DNA from: Lates calcarifer
Lineage: Eukaryota > Chordata > Actinopteri > Centropomidae
Assembly: GCF_001640805.2 (NCBI RefSeq)
Contig: NC_066851.1
Span: 24,328,197 to 24,392,196 of the forward strand
Length of the DNA: 64,000 nucleotides
Reading direction: 5' to 3'
This document shows positions 1-64,000 of this stretch, in pieces. The notes under the pieces were generated by a model. The model did not search any database, had not been told where the DNA came from, and saw only the letters and a list, made by a program, of their open reading frames with translations. The first letter of the stretch is position 1, and each line of letters begins with the position of its first letter. The position numbers and the translations under genes are program-made.

Positions 1-24377
<24,377 letters not shown>

Positions 24378-27300
24378 TCAGTGTGCACGAAATCACAGAG
24401 AACATGAGGTTTCAAATCTGAATCACAGCTCAGGTGTTTATGTAAAATCTGAGTATTTCTAGAATTATACATCACATGAAGATACACCATTAACTGTGAT
24501 ACGACCTGCACCCGGGGCTTTATGCACCGTGTTAACAGAGACTGATCTGAGTTCACTTTCACTGAGTCAACATTTAAAACCTGAGGATGTGATGAGGAGT
24601 TGATTTGTCTTTGTGCTGACAGGAACACTTCCTCCTCAGATACACTGCTGTAAAAATTCCTGAGGCGTCGTAATCCAGGTGATTCTCAGTGTCATCACCT
24701 GTTCTGCTGCAGTGTGTGTGTGTGTGTGTGTTTAAGGCCCATAACGTTGTTGATCTTTGAGTTGTTGGAGTGACACCAACACTCTGATCCTGATACCCGG
24801 TCTGGTGAGATCTACAGTGGCCCAGAGAGCTTAACACACTGCAGCTTAACAAAACACACACAACACAACCAAATATACCCCACTCACTGAACTGAAACAT
24901 GGATGAACAGTGTATATTACCCATGATCCCCTTCTTCTGGAGCAGGAAGTGTTGTGGCTTTAACAAACTCTAAACTTCTAATTCCTTGATGTTTCCGTCA
25001 GTTTCCTGGATCTCAGAGATGAACTCTGGTGTTTAACTGATCTACAGTTCAGCTTCACTCTGAACTCTCTGGTCTGATTCCAGCAGTTTAAGCTGCTGAC
25101 TGTCACTCAGTCAGAGGGAGATCCAACCTGAAGAACCACAGTTACACAGAGACACAACAGGTGTTTGACAGAGACTCCATTCTCCCTGTTACAAGTCAGT
25201 CTTATCAACAAATACTGAGTGCAGAGTCAAACCAATGATTAATCAATCAAGTGATTCTTATCCCTCTGTGTCACGGAGCTCAGCTGATCCTGGACGGTGG
25301 ATTTTCTTGCTTTTGGTCACTGGTGGAAAAAGTATCCAGATATATGACGGAGTAAAAATACTCTACTGCAAATAAAAGTCCTGTTTTTACTCAGGTCATT
25401 AGATAAATGTACTTCAAGTAAGTAAAAGAATTTGCTCTGCAGAGAAATGTGATATAATATGTGGATGTTTCTTACTGATGCATTAAAGAAAAAATAAAGA
25501 TGTAAAGTTACAGTCAGGAGCTCCACAAACCAACAACACACAGAGACAGGATAGATTTTAAAATTAACTGTTAGAAACATGATGGTAGTTTAACCTATAA
25601 TACTGTGTTTCAGGTTCATCATTGAACACAGGAGTTACAGTGAGAGAAACAGAAACAGAGAATCTGCCGACAGAAATTCGATTCTCTTACCTTTCAGTCT
25701 TTTCCAGCTCTAGAATCTCAGACAGAGTGAGAGGTCTGAAGACGTGTTGGAAAAATGGATCGATTTCTGATCTGACATACAGTGTGTGTGTGTGTGTTTT
25801 CATGTGATGTGCAGAGTGTGTCTGAACTTTGAAGCCATTGGATTTACAGCATGAGCAGGTCCACTCACCTGACAGCAGCAGAAACCTGCCGGGGTCAAAG
25901 TTCACACACACACAGTCAGCAGATAAACCAGCAGCAACACGTCTCGTTGTGTCGTCACTGTTTCATTGCTGTGAAAGTTTAGTTCACTTACTGCAGGAAA
26001 AATCAGCTTCAGGTCAGCAGGTCATCAGTTTACTGTTGCTAAAAGCATCGATGTGCGTCGTGTTGGGTCACCTGACCACCTTCACCTTCATGATAAAAAC
26101 AAACTGTCAGCACTCTGTAAAGCATGGAACAGGTTGTGTTCACTTCAAGTTGACAAAGTCTGGTTTTAATTTTCAGAACTCGTAAAGTTGTGTGTAAATG
26201 ACTCGTTAAACATGTAACTGATGGAAAGTGTCTTTATAATCATCTGTTGTCATAACAACAACAACAGTGTGAATAGGACTGAACTCAGTCCTGACCCCCC
26301 ATGTTCTCTGGAAGAAGACACAGACTGGGACCAGTCATAATGAGAGTCGATGGTTTTGTCTGGTGATCTGTTCAGAAGCAGATCAACCGAACAACACAGG
26401 AGAGACAGTAACTGAGACTGACACTAACTGGAGAGGAAACAGTTCAGAATACAGTAAAGCAGAGTTAAGTGTGTGTGTGTGTGTTTCCTCTCTGAATGAT
26501 GACCAATGACATGTCCGTCCTTCACCCTGACTGCAGCTCCTCACAGAAACAGGACGTTATGTAACAGCTGTTACCTCAGAGTGATTTGTGTGAATTCACC
26601 CTTTCACTCACAGTTCTTCAGTCTGGATTAGTAACAGACAGACTCTGACTGACCAAACACCTACACCACTGTAATGTTCAGGTGTCCACATACTTTTGGC
26701 CGTGACTCCAGCGGTTTATGAGCTCTGAATGTTTAGCTTCTAAAACCAGAATCTGCTGAGACTTTACTCTGAGTCCATCTGAACAGGTTTGGTACAGAAG
26801 CCTCACAGTGCAAAAAAAAAAGAAAAAGGGAGGGAACTGTCGATCAGCTCCAATCACCTCCAGAGGGAATCAGTTCCTCTCCCCTCTGGGTGGAGGTACA
26901 CGTCCCACAGGAGTGTAAAGGTTTTAATTTTCCTGAATGTATTAATATGCATGAAACTTTCCTTCATGAACAGACACAGAACAGTCTGCTCATGTGGTCA
27001 GAAAGTTTCCTAAAATGTAAATCTGAGCAGCAGAACTTCGACTTCATGTGTTGAATTAACTTTATTAGTCTCCAGCTGTGTGAACAGGACAGACGGAACT
27101 GCATCATCAGGAACAACACTGATACAAAATACATCAAAATCACAAAAATAAAGACTTTTACATTCAGATAAATGCAGGTTTGATTTTGCGTCTGACTGAG
27201 TGAAGAATCTTTACACAGAGAAAACTGATCAGAGTCAAATGTTTGACTTTGTTCGCTGAAATCCTCAAGACAGAGACGACTCAGATGTTCCCTTATGGAA

Positions 27301-28720
27301 GAAATGAAATGCAGTAACAGTTTGATCAGAACAGTTTCTGGTCTTAAGAATAAACTCTTTCTTTGTGTATAAAAGGCACTGACCAGAGGCCGTCCAGCTG
27401 CTGAATCCTCGAGGACGACCACGGTCCTGTCATAGGAACAGAGGCTTTTAAAGCTCATCTGACTGATTAAAGCTGTGACACACACAGACCGGACAGGAAG
27501 CAGGAACATGGAGGCTCTGCTGTGGAAACGTTTCACCAAACTCAACCTGACAAAACATTGATTTTATCTTGGAAGGCTTCAAGATGAGCAGGCACGGCTG
27601 TGAAGGAGTGCAAACCTATCTTAGGAATCTGAGCTGGATTTAAAGGATGATTCTGCTGTTTTAAAAACTCATTTTGTTTTATCAGATTTTTGTCAGCGTT
27701 CTGCTGCGTCCTCTGACCTCTCTGCTGTGATTAAAGGTGTGTTCACATCCGTTCAGTCGCTGCAGGTTACGATTTTCTGCAGCTCTGACTCACTGAAAAC
27801 GTTTCCTCCCCAGTCGACAGTTAGAATTTACAGTGATGAAAAAAACGACCTGAACGCAGCACAAACTCATCATCGCTGCCATCTCACTTTGTTTTCTGAG
27901 GAAGGTTCTCAGTCAGCAGAGGTCAAAGGTCAGCGCTCTCTCCTCTCCTCTGCTCCTGTTTACAATGTGAGGAAACGGAGGCGAGCCGACACGTTTCAGG
28001 ACGCCGTCCGTCCCCGAGGATGAGTTAACGGCGAGCTGCAGCGGTCACGCCTCCTCCCGACTGTCTGCTGTTCAAACAGGACACACGCTGACCTTTGACC
28101 TCTGAGGACACCCTGAACCCGGTCAGTAACAGCTTCCTGCTCTGACTCAGGAGACTGAGATCTGATGGTGGATTCACTGACTGTTGGATTTTATTGTTAA
28201 TTTACTGATTCATTTTAATAATCCTGTTCTGTTGTTTCTGAATATAAATAAACTGAACTTACTTCACATTTTTACGCTGATATCTACAGGAACACTCGGC
28301 CTGTAGTGATTCAGTTTTCTTTTCTTTAAAATATAAAGTTTCTTTGAGTTTATGTGGACATCATTAATGTGACATCGTAGAGAATAAATGATTCAAAGAT
28401 TAGACATTAGACTGAAAATCTCTGACAATCAAAAATATCTGAAGGGGAATGTTTCCATTTTAAGACTTCAAAATTACTTTTTGGGAATAATAAATGTTGG
28501 AGAAGATTCTGGAATAAAACTCTTCCACCAGTAAAAGCAGCAGATGTTTGACGAGGATCCTGCAGATCTGCAGACTGAGCTTCACTGTGGACAGAGACAA
28601 GCCAAAAACTCTGAACTCTGATCAGCGTCCACAGTTTCATCTGTTGATTGTGAGCTGATCAGAGCTCAGTTCGGAGGAAACTCAAACGTTAGGCTTCAGG
28701 AAACAGCACCTGGCCTTCAG

Positions 28721-28796
28721 AATAAAAGGTGGTCATTCTGTGATGTGCATCACAGCATGTGTCATCTGACCCACCTCTGCTTTTATTCTGAAGGTC
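28721..28796. other. Nested hairpin bearing AATAAA on both strands
   Basis: The arm 'ccttcagaataaaag' (28714-28737 region) is the inverse of 'cttttattctgaagg' (28780-28794), and the loop contains a second stem (ctgtgatg / catcacag). The stem places an AATAAA on each strand. It lies about 0.5 kb 3' of the ehd4 stop, where its poly(A) site is expected. Confidence 0.65.
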
Positions 28797-28815
28797 AGAG
28801 GTCCATATCAGAGGA

Positions 28816-28821
28816 TTTATT
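28816..28821 (-). terminator. ehd4: Candidate ehd4 poly(A) signal
   Basis: AATAAA on the minus strand 485 bases after the ehd4 stop codon. A second AATAAA at 28782-28787 lies in the hairpin just downstream. Position and strand fit; no transcript evidence. Confidence 0.5.
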
Positions 28822-29305
28822 GTTCCCATGAAGGCAAATATAAAGGAAATATGAAGGAAGAAAACAGTTAAAAGTTAAATATGAGGAGGATTTTTTTAAA
28901 ACACTGGACTCTTTCACAATAAAAGCATCCAAATTAAACCAGAATTAGTAAAATATGAAGCTACATTAGGCAACAAGTTTGTCACTTTTCTTCTTTGGTG
29001 TTTTGAAATCAACTGAAATGTGTGACATATAAACTCTTAGCAAAATAAAAGCAGAATATTCTGATTCAGTCTCTGTTTGCTGGCCAGTTATTTAAACATG
29101 TGATTAGAGATGCTGGAGTTCATCTTAATGATGAGATCCTCAGTATAAAACACCTAACAATTGACCTTTGACCTTGTGGTTCCGTCAGTCAGCTGATTTG
29201 TTCTCTCAGTCTGAACATCAGCAGCAGAAATGTTGACCTGTGGTGGTTTTTTACATGTGGACCAGTCCGTCTCCTCGGCGGCTTGCTCAGTGCCCTGTCG
29301 GCGCT

Positions 29306-59553
<30,248 letters not shown>

Positions 59554-59679
59554 GCTCACCGACCGGCTCGCTTTAACCCGCACTGACTGGCACGCTCGAG
59601 TCCAACTTCCCTGTTTCGATATTTCCAAATGTTCCGCTTGTTTTCGGCTCCTTTTTCTGCTGAGCGGAGGAAAGCGTCC

Positions 59680-59681
<2 letters not shown>

Positions 59682-59713
<32 letters not shown>
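59682..59713. repeat. (GT)n microsatellite in ehd4 5' region
   Basis: About 16 GT units, roughly 130-160 bases upstream of the ehd4 ATG; probably in the 5' UTR or core promoter. Confidence 0.97.
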
Positions 59714-59716
<3 letters not shown>

Positions 59717-59833
59717 GCCCCGGGAGTCTCTGAACACACTGAACACACTGCCTCCTCTGTGTGAGTCTGTCTGTGGCCTGAGCGCCGCTGGTGCGCCTAC
59801 CTGAGGGCACCGCCCTTCCCGTGACGCAGCATG

Positions 59834-59834
<1 letters not shown>

Positions 59835-59869
<35 letters not shown>
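59835..59869. repeat. (CA)n microsatellite
   Basis: About 17 CA units upstream of ehd4. Confidence 0.97.
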
Positions 59870-59870
<1 letters not shown>

Positions 59871-60017
59871 CTTTATTATGAGATAATTTCCTGTTTCTGT
59901 GCTCAGTTTCTGAATATGTCACAGTTTTATAATTTGTTAAATTCTCAATGAAGTTCTGAATGAGATAAAATATTTCTAAGCTTTCAGCAACATCTCCTTA
60001 ATTTAGTCTAAACTCAA

Positions 60018-60550
60018 GGACCAATCACAAGCTTTTTTCTGGAGCTTTCAACAGCAAAATAAACTCATTAGAATTTAAAAACTGACTGAATAAGTCTAAC
60101 TCAATGTTCACTTACTGTCTTTTTCCAACCACAACATGACAGGAACAGGCAGCATGTGACAAAAGAAAACGATATACAACAAAATCAACAATAATAAAAA
60201 ACAGATTATATATATTTTTAGAATTGCACTAAACTAGAACTCTGTATCTCTTTTCCAGAGCTTTCACCCACATCCAGTGATCTTCAGTGTGACAAAACAA
60301 AGCAGTAACAGAAGAACAGTGGAACAGATAATGATTAAATAAAGTTTTGACTCAATGGTTAGGCCTCCGGGTTCATTTAGCTGACTGTGTCCTGAGCTTT
60401 CAACCACATCCAGTGATCTTCATCAGAGTCGACTCATGACAAAATAAAGTGATAAAATGAAAATAATAAAAGTTGATTTTTTTGACCTGAGGTTGACATA
60501 CAAGCTTTTTCCTGAGCTTTCAACCAAAACTCAAGGTCTTCATCACTGAA
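60018..60550 (+). repeat. Diverged tandem repeats around 'gagctttcaaccacatccag'
   Basis: Four blocks with 'gagctttca(a/c)cc...catccagtgatcttca' or a close variant start near 60040, 60258, 60395 and 60516. The last three are about 120-135 bases apart, each followed by 'acaaaat/acaaagcag'-like sequence. This is intergenic between ehd4 and the TRIM pseudogene. Confidence 0.6.
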
Positions 60551-61327
60551 TGGAGTTGGCAGATAGATAGAGAGATGCTTTGTTAAATGGCTGCAGGTCT
60601 TTCTGAGCTCCTGTCACCATCATCTCTGTGTCCTGTAGCGCCCCCTGTTGGATGGAGCCTGACAGTACACCGCTCACACTGACTCTTCACTGGTGCCTCA
60701 TACTGTACATGATGAGTTAAACCTGTCAGGACACTCACTTGTCCTGTTATCTCTGATCATTAGACCTTTAGATAACAACTTTTTGATATTCATAATCCCA
60801 ACATAAGAAATGTAACTTATCTTGACTTCTACCACGTTCTAGAAATAGATCTTGAGTGAGTTTTCTTCTTATCTTCAGAAGTTCGTTTTCTCACTTTAAT
60901 CCATTCTGGAGTGAAAACAGAAGAAACATCTAATCCCAGAATTAAAAAAAACATTTAATTTACAACATGGAGAAAAATAAATATCCATCATCCAGTAACC
61001 TCAAGATTACGATTTACCGTATGATCTTGGAACAATTGGATGATTTCTCCATCATCTCCAGAATCTTGAGAACTTTTATGCGTTTGGTTTTGTTGGACTG
61101 TTCTTCAGAGACTGAGATCTGGGGGATTATTATCAGGTTTGGCACAACACATCATTATCATTTGTTTTAAGAGGCTGTGTGTTGTTGTGATTTTGTCTGC
61201 ATCCTTTATGAATCTGATTAAAATCTATTTGAAAGACAGAAACAACAACTTCTGACAAATCTGAGGAAAAGGTTGTTTTTAAACATGAAGCAGGAAAAAT
61301 GAATAAAACACCAAGTCAAGACAATAT

Positions 61328-61333
61328 TTTATT
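61328..61333 (-). terminator. Poly(A) signal of TRIM copy 2
   Basis: AATAAA on the minus strand, at the position equivalent to 43835-43840 in copy 1. Confidence 0.5.
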
Positions 61334-61841
61334 CTGTTGATTTAAAAACAGGATGCAAAATACATTCAGCATTTATGACAGCTTTTTTCATATGTACAGA
61401 TTCTTTATCTCTGAAACATTTCATATAAATATTTAATGACTTTTCATGTTTGGAAACTTTATGAGAATTTAGTTTGTAGAATAAAGTTAGAAGAATCTGA
61501 TCAATGATCAGCTGATTAATCAATCACAGCTCCACACAAAGCCACAATAATAAAAAAAAATGCAACAACAATTTAAAATGACACAGAATCAATAAAACAA
61601 ACCAAATATAAAGATCAGAAAATGAGTGAAATCATTTTTCACATATGAAAAGTTTGACAATAGAAAGAAAAAGCAAATAGTTCAACTAGAAAAGAAGAAG
61701 ATGGAAATAAAAGAAGTGAAAGAGAAATAAACAGAGCTTTGGAATAATGAGACAGCAGGAGGACAGGTGCAGTTTAAGACGTTAAATTCTCTGACTTTTC
61801 CCTTTAAGAAATAAACAACATTATAAATCTGATCATCCTCT

Positions 61842-63245
61842 TTATCTCTGACTGATCTGTTCCACTGTCACAGAGACCTTCACTGGTAACATCCTCACTG
61901 GGAGATTATCCACAGTGAAAATGTATGGAAACATCTTCTCAGTGAAAGTGTGTGTGAAGGTGTGTATGTGTGTGTTAGTATCAGGATCAGAGAACGACAA
62001 CTTTCCTCTGTTCCAGTCCAGATTCACTCTGATCCTCTGGAGATTCTTCTTCACTGAGAGAACAGTGAATGAAGCTGGTGGTGACCATGCTGAGTATTTA
62101 CCTCCATAGAACCCTATTCTCCATAATCCAGAAGCTATGTCTCCCTTCCTCTGGACAGACTCTGCTAACACACCCAGTCTCCAGTTTATATTGTCTCCAA
62201 CCTCGACGTCCCAGCTGTGAGTCCCTGAGTTAAAACCCTCAGAGCCCAGGACAGAGCAGTTATAATCAAATCTCTCTGGATTGTCAGGAAGCTCCTGTTT
62301 CTCTCCTGGTCTCAGACTGGTCAGATCTTCAGACAGGATCAGTCTTGGACCAGCAGTATTTGGGTCCGGAACCACAGGACTGTAGGAGACCATGTCCTTC
62401 ATCTTGTTCCAGATGTTGAAGGTCAGGTTGCCCAGGTGTTTGGCCTGGTCTATCAGAGCTCCTGAGAGCAGCTGGTGATCCTCCAGCAGGGGGCGCTGCT
62501 GGACTCTTTCCACTGCAGCCTTGTAGTTGTTGAGGAATGAGACGTCTTCAGCTCTCAGCTCGTCCTCTGTGGCTCTGACTGTGTGTGAAAGAGCTGCTAT
62601 CTCTCTGCTCAGAGCCTCCATCTTCTCCTTCATCATCTGACTCTTCTGCTCCTCTTCCTCCCTCAGTGCAGCCATCCTGGCCTCCTCTTCCTCTTCTAGA
62701 AACTGGTGAAGCTTCTTAAACTGCTCCTTAATCTGCCTCTCTGTGTGTCGGGCCTGGACCTTAATGTGTTCTGCTGTTTGCTCAAACTCCACTTTAACTT
62801 CTTCTAAACTCTCTAACTTCTTCTTTAAGGACTTCCAGAGTTTCCTGAAGTTCCTTCTTGTGTTGTTCGTGCAGCTTCATCGATGGGTCTGAATCTGTGG
62901 TTGGAGTGTTTTTCTGAATCTCTGCAGACGAGACACACTGGCTGCTGATGGTCCAGACAGAAGAGTTTGAGTTTCTCAGAGTGCAGACTGCAGAGAGCCT
63001 CTGAAGATCTCTGATCTCTCTCCTGTAAGAAGGACTCACACAGGTTCTTTAACACCAGGTTACAGGGTGGATCTGACCTTTGAAGATCTTCTCTTACAAA
63101 CTGGACAGTCTGGTGTTGGTTTCTCTCTCCACCATCTCTTCAGACAGTCTTTACAGAAGCTGTGGCTACATGACAGAACAACAGGATCTCTAAAGACCTC
63201 CTGACAGACCGGACAGCAGAGATCCTCCTCTGATCTGGAAGCCAT
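61842..63245 (-). pseudogene. TRIM E3 ligase copy 2, broken by three +1 insertions
   Basis: Inverted duplicate of the TRIM at 41822-43225. It opens with an intact RING including the Cys (DCPVC) that copy 1 lacks. Relative to copy 1 it carries an extra A in 'ttcaaagg' (about 63080), an extra G in 'gcacgaac' (about 62870) and one extra base in 'ggaagtcc' (about 62835). The first insertion gives a stop 61 codons in (SSKVRSTL). The three together restore the original frame, so the coiled coil and PRY-SPRY (61842-62792) stay open. There is also an in-frame 3-base deletion and several substitutions in SPRY. It could be a pseudogene, a short RING-only gene, or an assembly with indel errors. UTR exon and splice sites are conserved. 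Confidence 0.85.
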
Positions 63246-63679
63246 TTAGTCTGAGTGAAGCTGAAAACACAGCAGACAGGAAGTACAGTCAGTCATGGCT
63301 CCCCCTCCTCTACTAACTTCACTGAGATTCACTTCACTTTGAGTGGTGGTTTTAGTCAAACTCACCTTCAGTGTGTGGAGAGTCAGCAGGTTGAAGCAGC
63401 AGTGTTGTAGTTTTCCTCTTTTCTCTCCTGTAGCTGGACTCACTCAGAGGAAGCTGTTAGTTTGGTCTGAAGGTGAATCTGATCGAATGTTTTTCAGCCT
63501 GTTCTTCTTGACGAAATAAAAAGTTTCTTGGTTTGTCTCAGGTGAGTCAGGTGAGGGGTGGGGCTAATGCTGTTGCTTCTCCTGTAACACAGGTTGAGTT
63601 TCATTCCAAAGTTTTGATTCATTGCTGGAAATGTGAACTGATAGTGTGCAAGTGTGTAAGTTCAAATGCAGATGTTTGT

Positions 63680-63787
63680 GTAGATGGTAAATGGATTACT
63701 TTTTAAAGTGCTTTTCTAGTCATATCGACCACTCAAAGTGCTTCACCCTACAGATCACATTCACCCATTCATACAGCACTTGTTCTA

Positions 63788-63841
<54 letters not shown>

Positions 63842-63990
63842 TATAGATATGTATATATGTATATATAAAGTGCCCTCTAACACATTCACATTCATTCATA
63901 CTCAGATGCTACATCGAGGGCAAACAAATCTCTCCTGTCTCAGTCTTGTTTACTGTTTTTTCTTTCTGTCTCCAGCTATTCTCCATCTGA
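63680..63990 (+). repeat. Common teleost dispersed repeat with AT insertion
   Basis: 'ggtaaatggattactttt', 'gcttttctagtcatatcgac', 'cactcaaagtgcttcaccct' and 'cacattcacccattcataca' match a repeat I recall as ubiquitous in teleosts (ggtaaatgg...cactcaaagcgctttaca). It is interrupted by an (AT)n tract at about 63786-63842 and continues after it. Confidence 0.75.
63786..63842. repeat. (AT)n microsatellite
   Basis: TATATA run of about 55 bases with few interruptions, inside the dispersed repeat. Confidence 0.95.
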
Positions 63991-64000
63991 CCACCAGATG

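Larger units (their letters stand above)
59554..59900 (-). promoter_or_regulatory. ehd4: ehd4 5' UTR / promoter region
   Basis: GC- and CpG-richer than its surroundings, with no clear TATA box, as expected for a broadly expressed gene. It contains a (GT)n tract at 59682-59713 and a (CA)n tract at 59835-59869. The transcription start was not determined. Confidence 0.45.
61277..63594 (-). repeat. Inverted segmental duplication, arm 2 (contains broken TRIM)
   Basis: Inverse match to 41490-43893, including the UTR intron (63261-63365), coding exon and 3' UTR with its AATAAA (61328-61333). Similarity is very high in the coding part and lower at the outer edges. Confidence 0.9.

Noticed and set aside
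26964..27545. 193-codon open frame on the minus strand between ehd4 and sptbn5
   Set aside because: No recognisable domain, biased composition, no splice or poly(A) context; the length can arise by chance in this spacer.

Overview
The window is vertebrate genomic DNA, almost certainly from a ray-finned (teleost) fish. The evidence is split genes with GT-AG introns, many long CA/GT microsatellites, several repeat types typical of teleosts, and an intronless-CDS TRIM of the type that is multiplied in fish. There is no bacterial gene organisation, operon or CRISPR array.

Layout: (1) Bases 1-24,329, minus strand: the 5' part of a giant beta-spectrin gene, beta-V / beta-heavy (sptbn5). I could place 58 coding exons by reading frame and splice phase: N-terminus, two CH domains, spectrin repeats, an SH3-like insert in about the fifth repeat, then more repeats that run off the left edge. 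About 2,800 codons are visible; the last repeats and any PH domain lie outside. (2) Bases 24,330-29,305: spacer holding the 5' flank of sptbn5 and the 3' UTR of the next gene. (3) Bases 29,306-59,553, minus strand: a complete ehd4 gene in 8 coding exons encoding 546 residues (dynamin-like ATPase plus C-terminal EH domain). The order ehd4 then sptbn5 on one strand matches the human 15q15 neighbourhood, which supports both assignments. (4) Bases 41,822-43,225, plus strand: a TRIM E3-ligase gene (RING, B-box, coiled coil, PRY-SPRY) nested antisense in the 12.8-kb third intron of ehd4. (5) Bases 61,842-63,245, minus strand: a second copy of the same TRIM, 5' of ehd4, broken by three single-base insertions. 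The two TRIM copies form an inverted duplication of about 2.3 kb around ehd4 exons 1-3.

Introns and spacers hold transposon relics: LINE reverse-transcriptase fragments, a tRNA-derived SINE, a fold-back element, a family of MITE-like repeats with at least five copies, common teleost dispersed repeats, minisatellites and microsatellites.

The two housekeeping-type genes act in membrane-cytoskeleton organisation (spectrin) and endosomal membrane remodelling (EHD4). The TRIM pair looks like a lineage-specific, immune-type duplication. The most notable points are an apparent frameshift and a tandem-acceptor problem in sptbn5, the retained but altered SH3 domain, and complementary damage in the two TRIM copies: one has lost a RING zinc ligand, the other its reading frame.
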